From contig JAJBUK010000073.1 in assembly GCA_020860385.1 (NCBI GenBank), positions 1 to 34,024 of the forward strand: DNA of 34,024 bases. Direction: 5' to 3'. The stretch's first letter is position 1, and every line of letters starts with the position of its first letter. The translations under genes were made by a program, and so were the position numbers. Positions 6,583 through 15,492 of the stretch are shown here, piece by piece. The notes below the pieces were generated by a model. The model was not told the origin of the DNA and made no database searches. It was given only the letters and a program-made list of their open reading frames with translations. Origin of the DNA: Clostridiales bacterium (GTDB taxonomy: Bacteria > Bacillota > Clostridia > Oscillospirales > Oscillospiraceae).

Positions 6583-6909
6583 TTAGTGTTCGCTTGCATT
6601 TGAATCGGTGTTGGTTTCGTCATGGCTCGTCCCTCGCTTTCGCAAAAATTCCTGTGCTTCCTGGCTGGTGGCGGCGGTTTCGATGAAGGCTGCGGCCTCC
6701 TGCTCAGACATAGTTTTCAGCTCCGGTACAAAGTGTTCCAGCACCCCGGCCTCCCGGCAGAGGCGGCGTGTTCGCAGCTTGCGCTCCTCCTTAGCGTAGG
6801 CGTTGGTGTAGAGCTTCTCCTGGTTTTGTAGCTGTCGGATTTGTTTTTCGGCGTACTCCATCTCGGCCTGAATCTCCTCCCTGGTCTGTGGTTCCTTTTT
6901 GTGTCCCAT
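6583..6909 (-). CDS. DUF3847 family protein (mobilisation accessory)
   Basis: A 108-residue charged protein. The N-terminal half is a predicted coiled coil (REEIQAEMEYAEKQIRQLQNQ), followed by the family hallmark KLRTRRLCREAGVLEHFVPEL. DUF3847 genes commonly precede MobA/MobL relaxase genes in Firmicute elements, and here the gene is separated from the relaxase only by the oriT and its leader. A role as oriT-binding accessory protein is plausible but not shown. The ATG at 6909 has AAGGAG about 10 bases upstream; the longer frame to 6999 lacks support. Confidence 0.75.
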   Translation of the reverse strand: MGHKKEPQTREEIQAEMEYAEKQIRQLQNQEKLYTNAYAKEERKLRTRRLCREAGVLEHFVPELKTMSEQEAAAFIETAATSQEAQEFLRKRGTSHDETNTDSNASEH

Positions 6910-7017
6910 AGGGCAACATCTCCTTCCTGTGTGGTGAAAATGGGCAAAATAAAAAGCAGGAAACCATTCATACAAAGGTCTCCTGCTTTTCGTGAGCAAG
7001 TATTTGATTTTCAGAGG

Positions 7018-9629
7018 TTACAGTTCCTTCATGACCTCCACAAACTTATCCAGCGTATACGCCCCGTCCATGCCCAAGTCTTTATCCTCGAACACCATGA
7101 AGTAGCGGTACATCCTGCCCGCCTGGGCCTGCCACTGGCGTCCGAGCTTAAGCTTCGTTTTGCTGTCATCGCCGTCCAGATAATCGCCCTTGGCTTCGAT
7201 CAGCACCAGCTTACCGGATTTCGTCATCACCATAAAATCAGGATAGTGATTGATGAAGGCATTCAGATGCAGGCCCTTATTTTCAATGATTCTGTGCCAC
7301 CATCTGATGTTGTCCATGCTGACGACCACATCGAGTACCCTGTGCTCAAAGGTATTCATGTGATCCCATTCCGCCTCGTACAGAGAATAAGGGATGGCAT
7401 CCGTCGTCTGCGACGGTGTGATAACACTGGGAAGAGTATAGGATTTACGGCACACGATCTTCCCGCTGTCCAGCCATTTATAGAATTGCTGTTCCCGGTA
7501 GGCTCTTTCCAGCGATTTAATTTTCTCCTGAATCTTTCTGGCGTAGGTGGGGATGGCAGTCTCCATTGCCGCCAGCTCGTCCTCGGTCATGTTCTGAATA
7601 ATGCGATGCACATAATCGCCTATCTCAGAGGCAACATAGCGGTCGTTCTTGTTGATCTGGTCGCAGATAATGTCAGTACATTGTTTGACCCGTTTTTCCT
7701 GTGGCATGACTTCAAGATACGCTCTGATAAAATCGCTGTCCCTCTTACTGGCACGTTTATATTTCGGAACAGCTTCTCCCTCGTCCTGAATGTCCACTTG
7801 GTACATTTCGCCGGTAGCCAGTTCAAAACTGACCTGTGCGTCTTGTCCGCTCAGGGAAAATCCCTCTGAGAGATTTTCCGGTTCCAGCAGCTCATACTCT
7901 CCGCCAAACAAATCCGGAACGGATTGCAGGAAGAATTGAGGGATACGGAGGCTTTTGACTTCCTCTCTGAACTGAGGTTGTATCTCGTTTTGGTTTAGCA
8001 TATCGCCCAGCTCACCCCCCATAAATCCGGTGTCCTCATCATCGGCAATCGCATCTTCATAAGCCTGCGCCGCCTTTTCCGCTTCTTCCTCCATACTCGT
8101 GACCGCCGGACTTTCGGATGCCGCCGATGATTCAAGTGCGGCTCTGACCTTATCCGGGTCAATATCGTCAAAGTCGTCCGTCGACGTATCCTGGGGCGGC
8201 TGAATTTCGAGCTGCTCGCCCCCGTCTCCGGAGCCGGAGCAGCAGAAGTTTCTACTTCCTCTCCGACACGGTAGTCTTTCCGGCTGAATCCCGCCTTGTT
8301 CAGCCCCTTGACTATGTTCTCCAGCGTAGTATGGAAGTCTCTGGAACAGGTCAGCACATAGGAAGTATTCAATAGCTTAGAGGAGTGCTGCTTCGCATAG
8401 GGCTGGCGCAGGATACGTCCTAAAATCTGTTCCACGTCCACCTTTGAAGTCTTATTCGCAAGAGAGGCCAGAATGTAAGCAAAGGGGCAATCCCATCCCT
8501 CTTTAAGAGCATTGACGGTGATGATATATCGAATCGGGCAGTCCCGGCTCATCAGGTCTGTCTTACCCAGGTCATCCACCTTGGAGGTTTTCACGGCGAT
8601 CTGCTCTTTGGGGATGCCCATGCGGATAAGCGTTGCCTTGATCTTATCGAACGTCTCGCTCTCTTTGCCTGTGTTGGGCTGCGCCTGGAACAAGACGATG
8701 GGACGAATATAGCTGCCGCCCGCTTTCTCCTCAGCAATGGCTTGCTGCTCGATATTCCCACGAAGCTGTATAGCGTCCTGGATCACGCTTTCCCTTGTGG
8801 TTCGGTTATAGACCACAACCGGCAGCTTCACCATGTTTTCCTTTTTCAATTCCCGTGCGTCCACATAGGAGAAGATGTTGCTGTTCTTTCTCGGCGTGGC
8901 GGTCAAGTCCAGCACAAAGGACGGATTCAGATTGTTCAGCATCTCCACGCTCAGATCAGAGCCTGCGTTGTGGCTTTCGTCCACGATGGTCACGGGGGAC
9001 AGGTGCCGCAGCACCTGGATCAATGCTGTGTCCGGTGTGTCGGCCAGCAGAATGTCATCGTCCTTGAAATACTCTGCAAACTTGAGCAGATTCCCGTTCT
9101 CCTGATAGACCTTCCGCACGTCCTTCTTTTTGCTGTCAATACGCAGGGAACCATAGCTCAGAATGCAAATCGTCAACATATCCCGAACGGAGTCCGGCGA
9201 AAAGTTCTGCCCATTTAGCAGCATTTCCTTCGTGTAAATGCCCACCTGTCCGGCAAAGTCCCTGTCCAGTCTCTGGCGGTAATCGTGGTTGACATCCGAC
9301 AGCGTTCTGATCGTCTGCACCAGGATAGGGTCAGAGGGAACGAGCCAGACGACCACACGGGGCTTGTCCAGGGGCATGGCGTCAAATATCCGCTTTACGG
9401 CTGCACACGCAATAAATGTTTTGCCAGCGCCGGTAGGAGCCTTTGCACAGACATGGGGAACGCCGTCAATAGCGTTATTGTAGAGAGGTACACCGCCCGC
9501 TCCGACGGCTATATCCTGTTCCGCCCAGTATGTGCGCCAGGCAGCATACAGACCAGAGGTCTTGTCCAGGGCGTTCATGTAGGCGGACAAATGCTCCATT
9601 ACCTTTTTCTGATAATTTTTCAGTTCCAT
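7018..9629 (-). pseudogene. res: Type III restriction enzyme Res subunit, frameshifted at a C5 run
   Basis: Res is the helicase/nuclease subunit of Type III restriction-modification. The first frame (9629 to 7995) carries helicase motif I APTGAGKT (residues 64-71), motif II DESH (217-220), motif III LTATP and the late helicase segment VEQILGRILRQPY. The homologous reading then continues in another frame down to 7018, with the C-terminal PD-(D/E)XK nuclease (YPDF then LIEAKGD). The two frames join at 8219-8223, a run of five C on the plus strand. A sixth base would restore a protein of about 870 residues and replace a meaningless Arg-rich tail. Either the gene is inactivated or the base is a sequence error. 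It starts 12 bases after the mod stop, as in an R-M operon. Confidence 0.88.
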
Positions 9630-9641
9630 TGTCCCGCCCCC

Positions 9642-11393
9642 TTACAGTCTCGAAATGTCCCGTGGGATTTTCTTGAACGTGATATGATACTTCTCCAACT
9701 CTGCACTGCTGAACATACACAGGTCGGCATAGATGACGTAGGCGTCCGCTCTGGTCTTGACCGTGTGCAGGAAGTCCCGGTTCAGCGTAGTGATGTTATC
9801 CCGGTCATAATAGAAGTAGTATGCCGTTTCAATATGGACGCCCAGCAGATAGGGCTCCTCCTCGCTGGCAGGAGCGAGGCGCTGTTTTGTCTCCGTGAAA
9901 TACACATACTCCCGGATTTTCTCTGCGCTCACATCCTCGTTGAGCTTGCCGTTTTCCATAAGCGGTTTGCCCAGCTCGTAGTAGCTGAAATCCCCGCCGG
10001 TGCCTTCTCTGGCGCTCTTGCCGGTGCCATAGCCCTGAATGACCCGCTTCACACGCTCGGCGGTGATGCTGTCAGCGTAGTCCATCATCTCGATGAGAAT
10101 GAATTTGCGGTGTCCGCCATCAGCTTTGTTCATGTTGAGGACAGCGTGCGCGGTGGTGCCGGAACCGGCGAAGGAGTCGAGAATGAGCGTTTCCTGATCG
10201 CCTGCAATTTGCAAAATGCGTTCAATCAGGCGAGGGGGTTTCGGTGTATCAAAGGTTGCCTGACCATCAAAAATCGCCCTCAATGTTTTAGCAGCTTCAT
10301 CGGTATGTCCAACTTCGGAATATGGCCAGTAGTTCGTTGGCGGTTTGCCACCGACATTATCCAGATATGTTTTCCTACGAATGCCACCTTTTCCGCCCTT
10401 CGTGAAATAGAATTTCGGCCACTGTCCACGATTATAGACCTCTTGTGCTTTTGCTGCCGATATTTCTAACGGTTCAGAAAGTACTATTGCCTGCACACCC
10501 TGTCGAATTTCATCGTCAGGAACTCCACAAACGACTGCCCGTTCATGTGCATCATCTAATTCCTTTAGTTCATAGTTACACCACGCACACATAATTTCAA
10601 GCATTTGATCTTGACTAAATGTCCAGCATCTTCCGTTAGTCGGATACATCATTTTTCCCGTAAACGGATGTTGAATCGCATAAACCATGCCTTGATGCGT
10701 AGCAGCACCTGGTGCAAATGGATTGTCACTTGCCCATGGTTTTACATCATTATCAGGGCTTTTATAAATAGAATCCATCTCGGCTGTGCGGGGCAGTCTG
10801 TTCGGCTGCCAATCTGGTTGATTGCTGTATACGAGAAGGTGTTCCACCTCATTGACAATGCCTTTGGAATCGTTACGGGTGGAATAAGTGCGCTGCCAGG
10901 AGATGTTGGAGACAAAGCAGTTGGAGCCGAATATCTCATCACAGATCAATTTCAAATTGGCATATTCCGTATCATCAATGCTGATGAAGATCACGCCGTC
11001 ATCGCTGAGCAGCCTTTGCAGCAGCTTCAGGCGGGGATACATCATACACAGCCACTTGTCGTGGCGGCTCAAGTCCTCTCCCTCTTTGCCGACTGTCTCA
11101 CCCAACCATTTTACAATGCGGGGATCGTTCACGTTGTCGTTGTATACCCAGCCCTCGTTGCCGGTGTTATAAGGCGGATCAATATAGATGCACTTGATGC
11201 GCCCCTCATACTGCGGTAACAGAGATTTCAGCGCAGACAGGTTGTCTCCGTGAATGATCATGTTCTCGCTGCCGTTGTCCTCGGTGTGCATCCCATCGGC
11301 GTCATAGCTATATTGCCGTTCCAGCACCCGGTACGGCACTTCCAGGTGGTGATTGACCACCTTGTTTTTTCCAATCCAGTCCAATGTCGGCAT
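9642..11393 (-). CDS. mod: Type III DNA methyltransferase Mod subunit
   Basis: A 583-residue N6-adenine methyltransferase of the beta class. Catalytic motif IV DPPY is at residues 72-75 and the SAM-binding motif I FAGSGTT at 408-414, with the target recognition region between them. Mod recognises the DNA site and methylates one strand; with Res it forms the restriction complex. The ATG at 11393 has AAGGAG 9 bases upstream and a promoter at 11454-11482. The middle of the gene (about 10,240-10,860) is visibly richer in A and T than either flank, which suggests that the target recognition segment was exchanged. The methyltransferase itself looks intact even though res is broken. Confidence 0.92.
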   Translation of the reverse strand: MPTLDWIGKNKVVNHHLEVPYRVLERQYSYDADGMHTEDNGSENMIIHGDNLSALKSLLPQYEGRIKCIYIDPPYNTGNEGWVYNDNVNDPRIVKWLGETVGKEGEDLSRHDKWLCMMYPRLKLLQRLLSDDGVIFISIDDTEYANLKLICDEIFGSNCFVSNISWQRTYSTRNDSKGIVNEVEHLLVYSNQPDWQPNRLPRTAEMDSIYKSPDNDVKPWASDNPFAPGAATHQGMVYAIQHPFTGKMMYPTNGRCWTFSQDQMLEIMCAWCNYELKELDDAHERAVVCGVPDDEIRQGVQAIVLSEPLEISAAKAQEVYNRGQWPKFYFTKGGKGGIRRKTYLDNVGGKPPTNYWPYSEVGHTDEAAKTLRAIFDGQATFDTPKPPRLIERILQIAGDQETLILDSFAGSGTTAHAVLNMNKADGGHRKFILIEMMDYADSITAERVKRVIQGYGTGKSAREGTGGDFSYYELGKPLMENGKLNEDVSAEKIREYVYFTETKQRLAPASEEEPYLLGVHIETAYYFYYDRDNITTLNRDFLHTVKTRADAYVIYADLCMFSSAELEKYHITFKKIPRDISRL

Positions 11394-11453
11394 GGGGTCT
11401 GTCTCCTTATCTGCAAAGCGTTTTCCGCTTTTTTCTTTGGCCTGTTTCCTTAT

Positions 11454-11482
11454 ATGATAACACAATAAAAGCCCGTTCTCAA
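11454..11482 (-). promoter_or_regulatory. promoter of the mod-res operon
   Basis: Minus-strand TTGAGA (11477-11482), 17-bp spacer, TATCAT (11454-11459), about 60 bases before the mod start. It gives the restriction-modification cargo its own expression. Confidence 0.65.
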
Positions 11483-11501
11483 TCGGCCAATTCGCATAAT
11501 T

Positions 11502-11798
11502 TCAACATTTTCTGCTGTCTCCCCGCAGCCCGTTCTCCTTCGCCCATTGGCTTTGCCTTTGCCTGCGTTCCTTGGAGTATGGCCGGGTGACGTGGATACT
11601 GACACGGTGCTTGTCCACCTCAAAATAGGAGCCGCAGATTTCATCTTCCTCTGTGAGCTTGCACAGTACCGGGAAATCGGCAGCCAGGGCGGTCAACTTC
11701 CGTATCAGCTTCGGGTCGTTGGTGCGTATCTGCATGGGATCACTGGACTGATTGTAATAAATCTCGGTGTCTCTGTCTCTCTTTGTGCGCTTACTCAT
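11502..11798 (-). CDS. conserved mobile-element protein of unknown function (98 aa)
   Basis: A small protein starting MSKRTKRDRDTEIYYNQSSD, with a basic N-terminus, a central acidic segment (CKLTEEDEICGSYFEVDKH) and a basic C-terminus. I have seen similar short proteins next to TnpX-type recombinase modules but know no name or function. The ATG at 11798 has AGGAGG 5 bases upstream. It lies between the CD1845-like gene and the restriction cargo and appears to be part of the backbone. No membrane segment or signal peptide is present. Confidence 0.6.
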   Translation of the reverse strand: MSKRTKRDRDTEIYYNQSSDPMQIRTNDPKLIRKLTALAADFPVLCKLTEEDEICGSYFEVDKHRVSIHVTRPYSKERRQRQSQWAKENGLRGDSRKC

Positions 11799-11895
11799 AA
11801 CTGCCTCCTAATTCCGAATGTTTTCGCAAGAGGGCCTTTTTCGGGAAAAATCCCCCGATTGACGAATTGGCGTTTTCAGCGATTTTCAAATAGAA

Positions 11896-11931
11896 ACGGC
11901 CTCAGACGGAGAGTTGTACGTCTGAGGCCGT
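11896..11931 (-). terminator. intrinsic terminator after the tnpX-tnpV operon
   Basis: A perfect 13-bp stem (ACGGCCTCAGACG at 11896-11908 pairs with 11919-11931) is followed on the minus strand by TTTCTATTT. It lies 69 bp after the CD1845-like gene. A 13-bp direct repeat, CCGATTGACGAAT, occurs on both sides of it. Confidence 0.75.
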
Positions 11932-11999
11932 GAAAAACGGTAATTTGCTGTTTTTGCCGATTGACGAATGTGATTGCCGGTTTTCAGTCTGTTCCCCTG

Positions 12000-12299
12000 T
12001 CAGGACTTGATGAAGTCCCACAGAGTTTCGTTCAGTGCGGCGATCATGCCAATGACCCACCCGGCGGCGAAGGGAAGGACGAAGGCCACAAACCCCACCA
12101 CCAACATCTGAACGGCCTCCGAGCCGGTGCTGATGCCCATCAGGTAACTGAGGACGGCAAGCACGAAGCACAGGCCGGAGAAGATGTAGAAGATGGCTCC
12201 GGCGAAGCTGGTCAGAAAAAGACCGAACCACTGCGCCACGGTCACAATCAGCGCTATCGGTAAAGCGATAACCTTCAAAGGTATCTTCAATGGGGTCAT
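12000..12299 (-). CDS. CD1845-like small membrane protein
   Basis: A 99-residue hydrophobic protein with three predicted membrane segments: residues about 8-35 (VIALPIALIVTVAQWFGLFL), 36-55 and 63-90. Its size, layout and place in a conjugative/mobilisable element match the CD1845 family, which has no known function. The ATG at 12299 has AAGGAGG 7 bases upstream. It is the last gene of the tnpX-tnpV-DUF6809 operon, 16 bases after the DUF6809 stop, and is followed by a strong terminator. Confidence 0.65.
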   Translation of the reverse strand: MTPLKIPLKVIALPIALIVTVAQWFGLFLTSFAGAIFYIFSGLCFVLAVLSYLMGISTGSEAVQMLVVGFVAFVLPFAAGWVIGMIAALNETLWDFIKS

Positions 12300-12315
12300 T
12301 GGGTCGCCTCCTTGC

Positions 12316-12606
12316 TCAATTTGGCTTAAAGTATCTTGCGCCGTATACTTCGTAAATCTCCTGCATCAGCATCACGCCCAGGGTAAGGCCATAGCGGAAG
12401 TTTTCTTCCTCTGCGTAGCTCTGGCTCTCGTACATTGTCTCCCGTATCGTTTTTGCCTGGGCTGTATCCTTATCATCTAACCTGGTGAGCAGGGCTTCAA
12501 ACAGTTCATCCACTTTCGCCTCCGCCTCCTTGAAGCGTTCATCCTGGGACATGATAACCTCTGACGGGTAGATTTGTCCATTGTAGAGCAGTTCCATAAT
12601 CATCAT
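12316..12606 (-). CDS. DUF6809 family protein
   Basis: A small helical protein of 96 residues with the start-proximal LLYNGQIYPSE motif, an acidic middle (RFKEAEAKVDELFEALLTRL) and the ending NFRYGLTLGVMLMQEIYEVY, typical of DUF6809 proteins beside TnpV and TnpX genes. Its function is unknown. Start codons at 12612 (GTG), 12606, 12603 and 12597 are all possible; 12606 is chosen because GAGGGGG lies at a workable distance. The GTG lies inside the ribosome binding site. The gene follows tnpV by 12 bases. Confidence 0.65.
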   Translation of the reverse strand: MMIMELLYNGQIYPSEVIMSQDERFKEAEAKVDELFEALLTRLDDKDTAQAKTIRETMYESQSYAEEENFRYGLTLGVMLMQEIYEVYGARYFKPN

Positions 12607-12618
12607 AATCACCCCCTC

Positions 12619-13002
12619 TCACAGATACACGATTTCGGACAGAACGATTTCCTCCGCCCGGTTCTGAATACTGCCCATTGACTGCACCCATCTCCACCAG
12701 TCCCGGCGCTTCAAGTCCTCGGTCACGCCCTCGGCGGCTTTCATCTGGTTTATGAGTAGCTCCAGCCGTTCCTGTGTCTGCTCGTTGATGTCCGCCAGAT
12801 AGGTTCCCATGCCGCCGGAAAGGGTCAATTCGGTGTAGGTGATAGGGCGGTGTTCCTTCAGGTGACGAAGGTGCATCCGTCCCCATTTTCCAATGGGGCG
12901 GCGCTCCTCCGGCAGCTTCAGGTCGGGGATGTAATAATCCCCGACAAGTACATAGTCCAGCCCGTTGCTGTCATCATGGATTCTCGGTTTCAGCTCGTTC
13001 AT
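12619..13002 (-). CDS. tnpV: TnpV transposon-encoded protein
   Basis: A 127-residue protein with the TnpV pattern: YYIPDLKLPEERRPIGKWG, then HLRHLKEHRPITYTELTLSG, YLADINEQTQERL, and a C-terminal WVQSMGSIQNRAEEIV. TnpV is carried by Tn4451/Tn4453-type elements and has no defined biochemical activity. Its start overlaps the recombinase stop (ATGA, 12999-13002), so it is translated with the recombinase. This pair, together with TnpW, is the basis for placing the element in the Tn4451-like group. Confidence 0.85.
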   Translation of the reverse strand: MNELKPRIHDDSNGLDYVLVGDYYIPDLKLPEERRPIGKWGRMHLRHLKEHRPITYTELTLSGGMGTYLADINEQTQERLELLINQMKAAEGVTEDLKRRDWWRWVQSMGSIQNRAEEIVLSEIVYL

Positions 13003-14873
13003 AGTGCTACCTCCTCTGTTTGTTTTGCGTTACCTTGCTGCTTCGGGAGATAATAGATGCCGTTCTCTCTGTCCTCTGCACGGATTTTCTCCTTTGCTGC
13101 GTCCATCTTAGCCTTCTTCGCCCGTTTGTTTTTCCAGTAGTAAGTCGCCTGCCAGCCGCTAGACTTGCTCCGCAAATACTCCTCGTGCCGTCTCTGCCGA
13201 GTGGCCTCCCTCCGCTGTTCCAGCTCGATCTCCTCCAGGGTGGGTTCGGCTTCATCGTGGGGGGCGGAGAACTGACCGACGAAATTGAAGTAAATCTCTA
13301 TCGTCTGCGGAGAATCAAACCTGCCCTTGACATCCCGTTCATGCACCAGAATCTTGTCCACGAACTCGATCAGCATGGGCGTGGTCAGTTCCTCGAAGTC
13401 CTGATATTTCCTGACCAGAGCGATAAACTTTGATGCGGAGTATTCCTTCTTCTCTGATTTATCGACGGCCTCTTGCAACTCCTGTATCTCCTGTTCCAGA
13501 GTAGCCTGTTCACCGGCGTATTGTGCATCCAGAAGTTGATACCGGGCATCCGGCAGTTTACCGAGGGCGTTGTCCTCATAGATTTTGCAGATCAGCACCT
13601 CCAGTTCCTCCCGCCGTTTCAGGCAGGCCGCAAGTCGGGATTTCTGCTCTTTGATGGCGCTGTCCTGCTGTGATGCTACCGCCTCCTCCACAAGACGCTT
13701 AAATTCGGCTTCATCCTCTACTGAGAACTTCACGATCTCCTTCAACGTCTCTTTCACAAGGGTCATAACGACCGAGGCGTAAATCCTATGCGCAGATGGG
13801 CACAGGCTGCCGACCGGCGTTTTGTGATAGCTGGAGCAGTCAAAGGTGGGGACTCGCTTGCCGTTGTTGACACGATGGATATACATCACACTCCCGCAGT
13901 CAGCGCAGAACATCAGCCCGCTGAGGGGGTGCGTCTCGCCCCATCCGTCAGGATACCGGCGGATATTTGAGCGAAGCCGCTGGACGTTATCGAAAGTGTC
14001 CTGGTCGATAATCGCTTCATGGGTGTTCTCGATAATTGTCCATTCGTCCTGGTCAACGTAGTGACTTCTCTTGTCCTTGAAGTGCTTACGGGTCTTGAAG
14101 TTACAGGTATGACCGAGATAAACGGGGTTTTCGAGGATATGGGCGATTGTGGTGCTTCTCCAAAGGTACGGGTTTTTGATCTCTCTCGATTTGTAAAGCC
14201 CGATTCCGAGCTTTTGGTGATGATAGGCTGGTATATCGACCTTCTCGTCAGACAATATCTGCGCGATCTGATACGGGCCTTTCCCATCCATCGACAATTG
14301 GAATATCCGTTTCACGATGGGTGCCGCTACTGGGTCAATGACCCACTGGTCTTTATCGTCCGGCGATTTCAGGTAGCCATAGGATGGGAGGCTGGCGGTG
14401 TGTTTGCCAGCCATGTTCTTTGCCTGAAAAGCCGACCTGATCTTCTTGCTGGTGTCCCGTGCGTACCACTCGTTCATGATGTTGCGGAACGGAGTGAATT
14501 CATCCTCGCCTTTGAGCGTATCCACACCATCATTGAGGGCGATCAGCCGGACACCGGCTTTGCGGATCTCCTCCATGTAGGTGCCTACCTGGAGATAATC
14601 ACGTCCAAAACGGCTCATGTCTTTCAGGCAGATTACGGCCACTTTTCCGTCCTCAACGTCCTCCATCATCGCCTGAAAGCCCGGCCTGTCAAAACGTGTG
14701 CCGGAGATTCCGTCATCCGTGTAATGTCGGATGTTAGTGAAGCCCTGTTGTTTTGCGTAGTCCTCCAAAACCCGTTTTTGATTCGATATTGAATTACTCT
14801 CGCCTTGCAGGTCATCGTCATGACTGAGCCTCTCGTACAGTGCGGTTATGGTCTGCTGCCTTTTCTTTCCCAT
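12999..14873 (-). CDS. tnpX: large serine recombinase, TnpX family (DUF4368-type C-terminus)
   Basis: A 624-residue site-specific recombinase that would excise and insert the element. The resolvase domain has its nucleophile in ALYERLSHDD (Ser17) and the conserved GISGTRFDRPGF and KDMSRFGRDY segments. A recombinase domain follows (about 170-290), then a zinc-ribbon region starting with LMFCADCGSVM, a long coiled coil (about 385-480), and a C-terminal basic tail of the DUF4368 type. The ATG at 14873 has a strong GGAAGGAGG. The gene is the one nearest the element end; an inverted-arm structure lies just upstream. Confidence 0.92.
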   Translation of the reverse strand: MGKKRQQTITALYERLSHDDDLQGESNSISNQKRVLEDYAKQQGFTNIRHYTDDGISGTRFDRPGFQAMMEDVEDGKVAVICLKDMSRFGRDYLQVGTYMEEIRKAGVRLIALNDGVDTLKGEDEFTPFRNIMNEWYARDTSKKIRSAFQAKNMAGKHTASLPSYGYLKSPDDKDQWVIDPVAAPIVKRIFQLSMDGKGPYQIAQILSDEKVDIPAYHHQKLGIGLYKSREIKNPYLWRSTTIAHILENPVYLGHTCNFKTRKHFKDKRSHYVDQDEWTIIENTHEAIIDQDTFDNVQRLRSNIRRYPDGWGETHPLSGLMFCADCGSVMYIHRVNNGKRVPTFDCSSYHKTPVGSLCPSAHRIYASVVMTLVKETLKEIVKFSVEDEAEFKRLVEEAVASQQDSAIKEQKSRLAACLKRREELEVLICKIYEDNALGKLPDARYQLLDAQYAGEQATLEQEIQELQEAVDKSEKKEYSASKFIALVRKYQDFEELTTPMLIEFVDKILVHERDVKGRFDSPQTIEIYFNFVGQFSAPHDEAEPTLEEIELEQRREATRQRRHEEYLRSKSSGWQATYYWKNKRAKKAKMDAAKEKIRAEDRENGIYYLPKQQGNAKQTEEVAL

Positions 14874-14895
14874 TAGGCGCTCCTCCTTCCATAAA

Positions 14896-14980
14896 AGAGT
14901 AGATAAGATTTTACTGAATACCGGATTTGCCCTGTTTTTCGGGACTTTTTCGGTATGTACTAAAATCTTATCTATACTCT
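14896..14980. repeat. element-end inverted arms, candidate recombinase binding/att region
   Basis: Two inverted arms, AGAGTAGATAAGATTTTA (14896-14913) and TAAAATCTTATCTATACTCT (14961-14980), differ by a 2-base TA insertion. The similarity continues inward into CTGAATACCGG and CGGTATGTAC. Each arm is about 29 bases. This lies between the recombinase start and host-like sequence, where Tn4451-type elements end. The exact crossover dinucleotide cannot be set from one end alone. Confidence 0.6.
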
Positions 14981-15006
14981 ACACCTCCAATAACGACGGA
15001 ACTCTA

Positions 15007-15062
15007 GGGAACCTCTGAATAAATGCGCAAGGTGTCACAGTCGCATTTATTCAAAGATTCCC
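15007..15062. repeat. palindromic MITE-like repeat, copy A (56 bp)
   Basis: The arm GGGAACCTCTGAATAAATG... (15007-15027) and its near-perfect inverse (15042-15062, 18 of 21 positions) enclose a 14-base middle. The innermost 11 bases pair perfectly. The same arm sequence recurs at 15,495, 15,870-15,886 and 28,535. It starts right beside the TnpX element end. Confidence 0.7.
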
Positions 15063-15068
15063 GTCCCC

Positions 15069-15160
15069 TTACTGGCAGGCTTGCGGTTCCTCCGCCCTGT
15101 CCAGCTGCTCCCAAGGTAGATGCCAAAGTGGCCGTAGGCGGCGGCCTGTGCGTAGATAGG
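15069..15160 (-). pseudogene. metK: metK (S-adenosylmethionine synthetase) 3' remnant
   Basis: Two short minus-strand segments in different frames together resemble the C-terminus of MetK: PIYAQAAAYGHFG at 15122-15160, then LPWEQLDRAEE in another frame at about 15084-15119, ending at a stop at 15069. In intact MetK these two pieces are nearly adjacent, so a small indel lies between them. Everything upstream is missing: at 15160 the sequence changes abruptly into an acyl-CoA dehydrogenase tail on the other strand. The identification rests on about 25 residues. Confidence 0.6.
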
Positions 15161-15347
15161 AAAGCTCTTTGCCTCTGAAACCGCTGTGGATGTCACCCGC
15201 CGCTGCATCGACCTTGTAGGGATGGACGGCGTCTCCGGCGAGTATCCCTTTGAACGGTTCCTGCGGGACGCAAAAATCACTGAGATTTATGAGGGCACCA
15301 GCGAGGTGCAGCGCATGGTGATTTCCGGGGCTATGGGCGTAAAGTGA
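15159..15347 (+). pseudogene. acyl-CoA dehydrogenase 3' remnant
   Basis: An open plus-strand frame of 62 codons with no start reads GKLFASETAVDVTRR and then RDAKITEIYEGTSEVQRM before a stop at 15345. This is the C-terminal helical domain and the diagnostic IYEGTS motif of acyl-CoA dehydrogenases. The 5' nine-tenths of the gene are absent. It is joined at about 15160 to the equally truncated metK tail, head to head, which points to a deletion or inversion junction. A hairpin (12-bp arms, one mismatch, 15404-15431) follows but lacks a T run in the plus direction. Confidence 0.8.
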
Positions 15348-15492
15348 TGCGCATCGTTCCCACCTGAAATAAATTTTGTGACCTGTATTGCCTGATAGGA
15401 CTGTGCCCAGGGTGCTGCTGCACCTTGGGCAAAAATGATGATAGAACGTTTGCCGTTCCACAGTGTTTGCTTTTTGCTGCCGCTGCATTTTT

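Noticed and set aside
14985-15062. tRNA gene as integration site for the TnpX element
   Set aside because: No cloverleaf or T-loop sequence is seen at either element junction; the neighbouring sequence is a palindromic repeat.
15404-15431. Hairpin with 12-bp arms (one mismatch) after the acyl-CoA dehydrogenase remnant as an intrinsic terminator
   Set aside because: No T run follows in the plus direction; the A run after it would be a T run only before the stem on the other strand.
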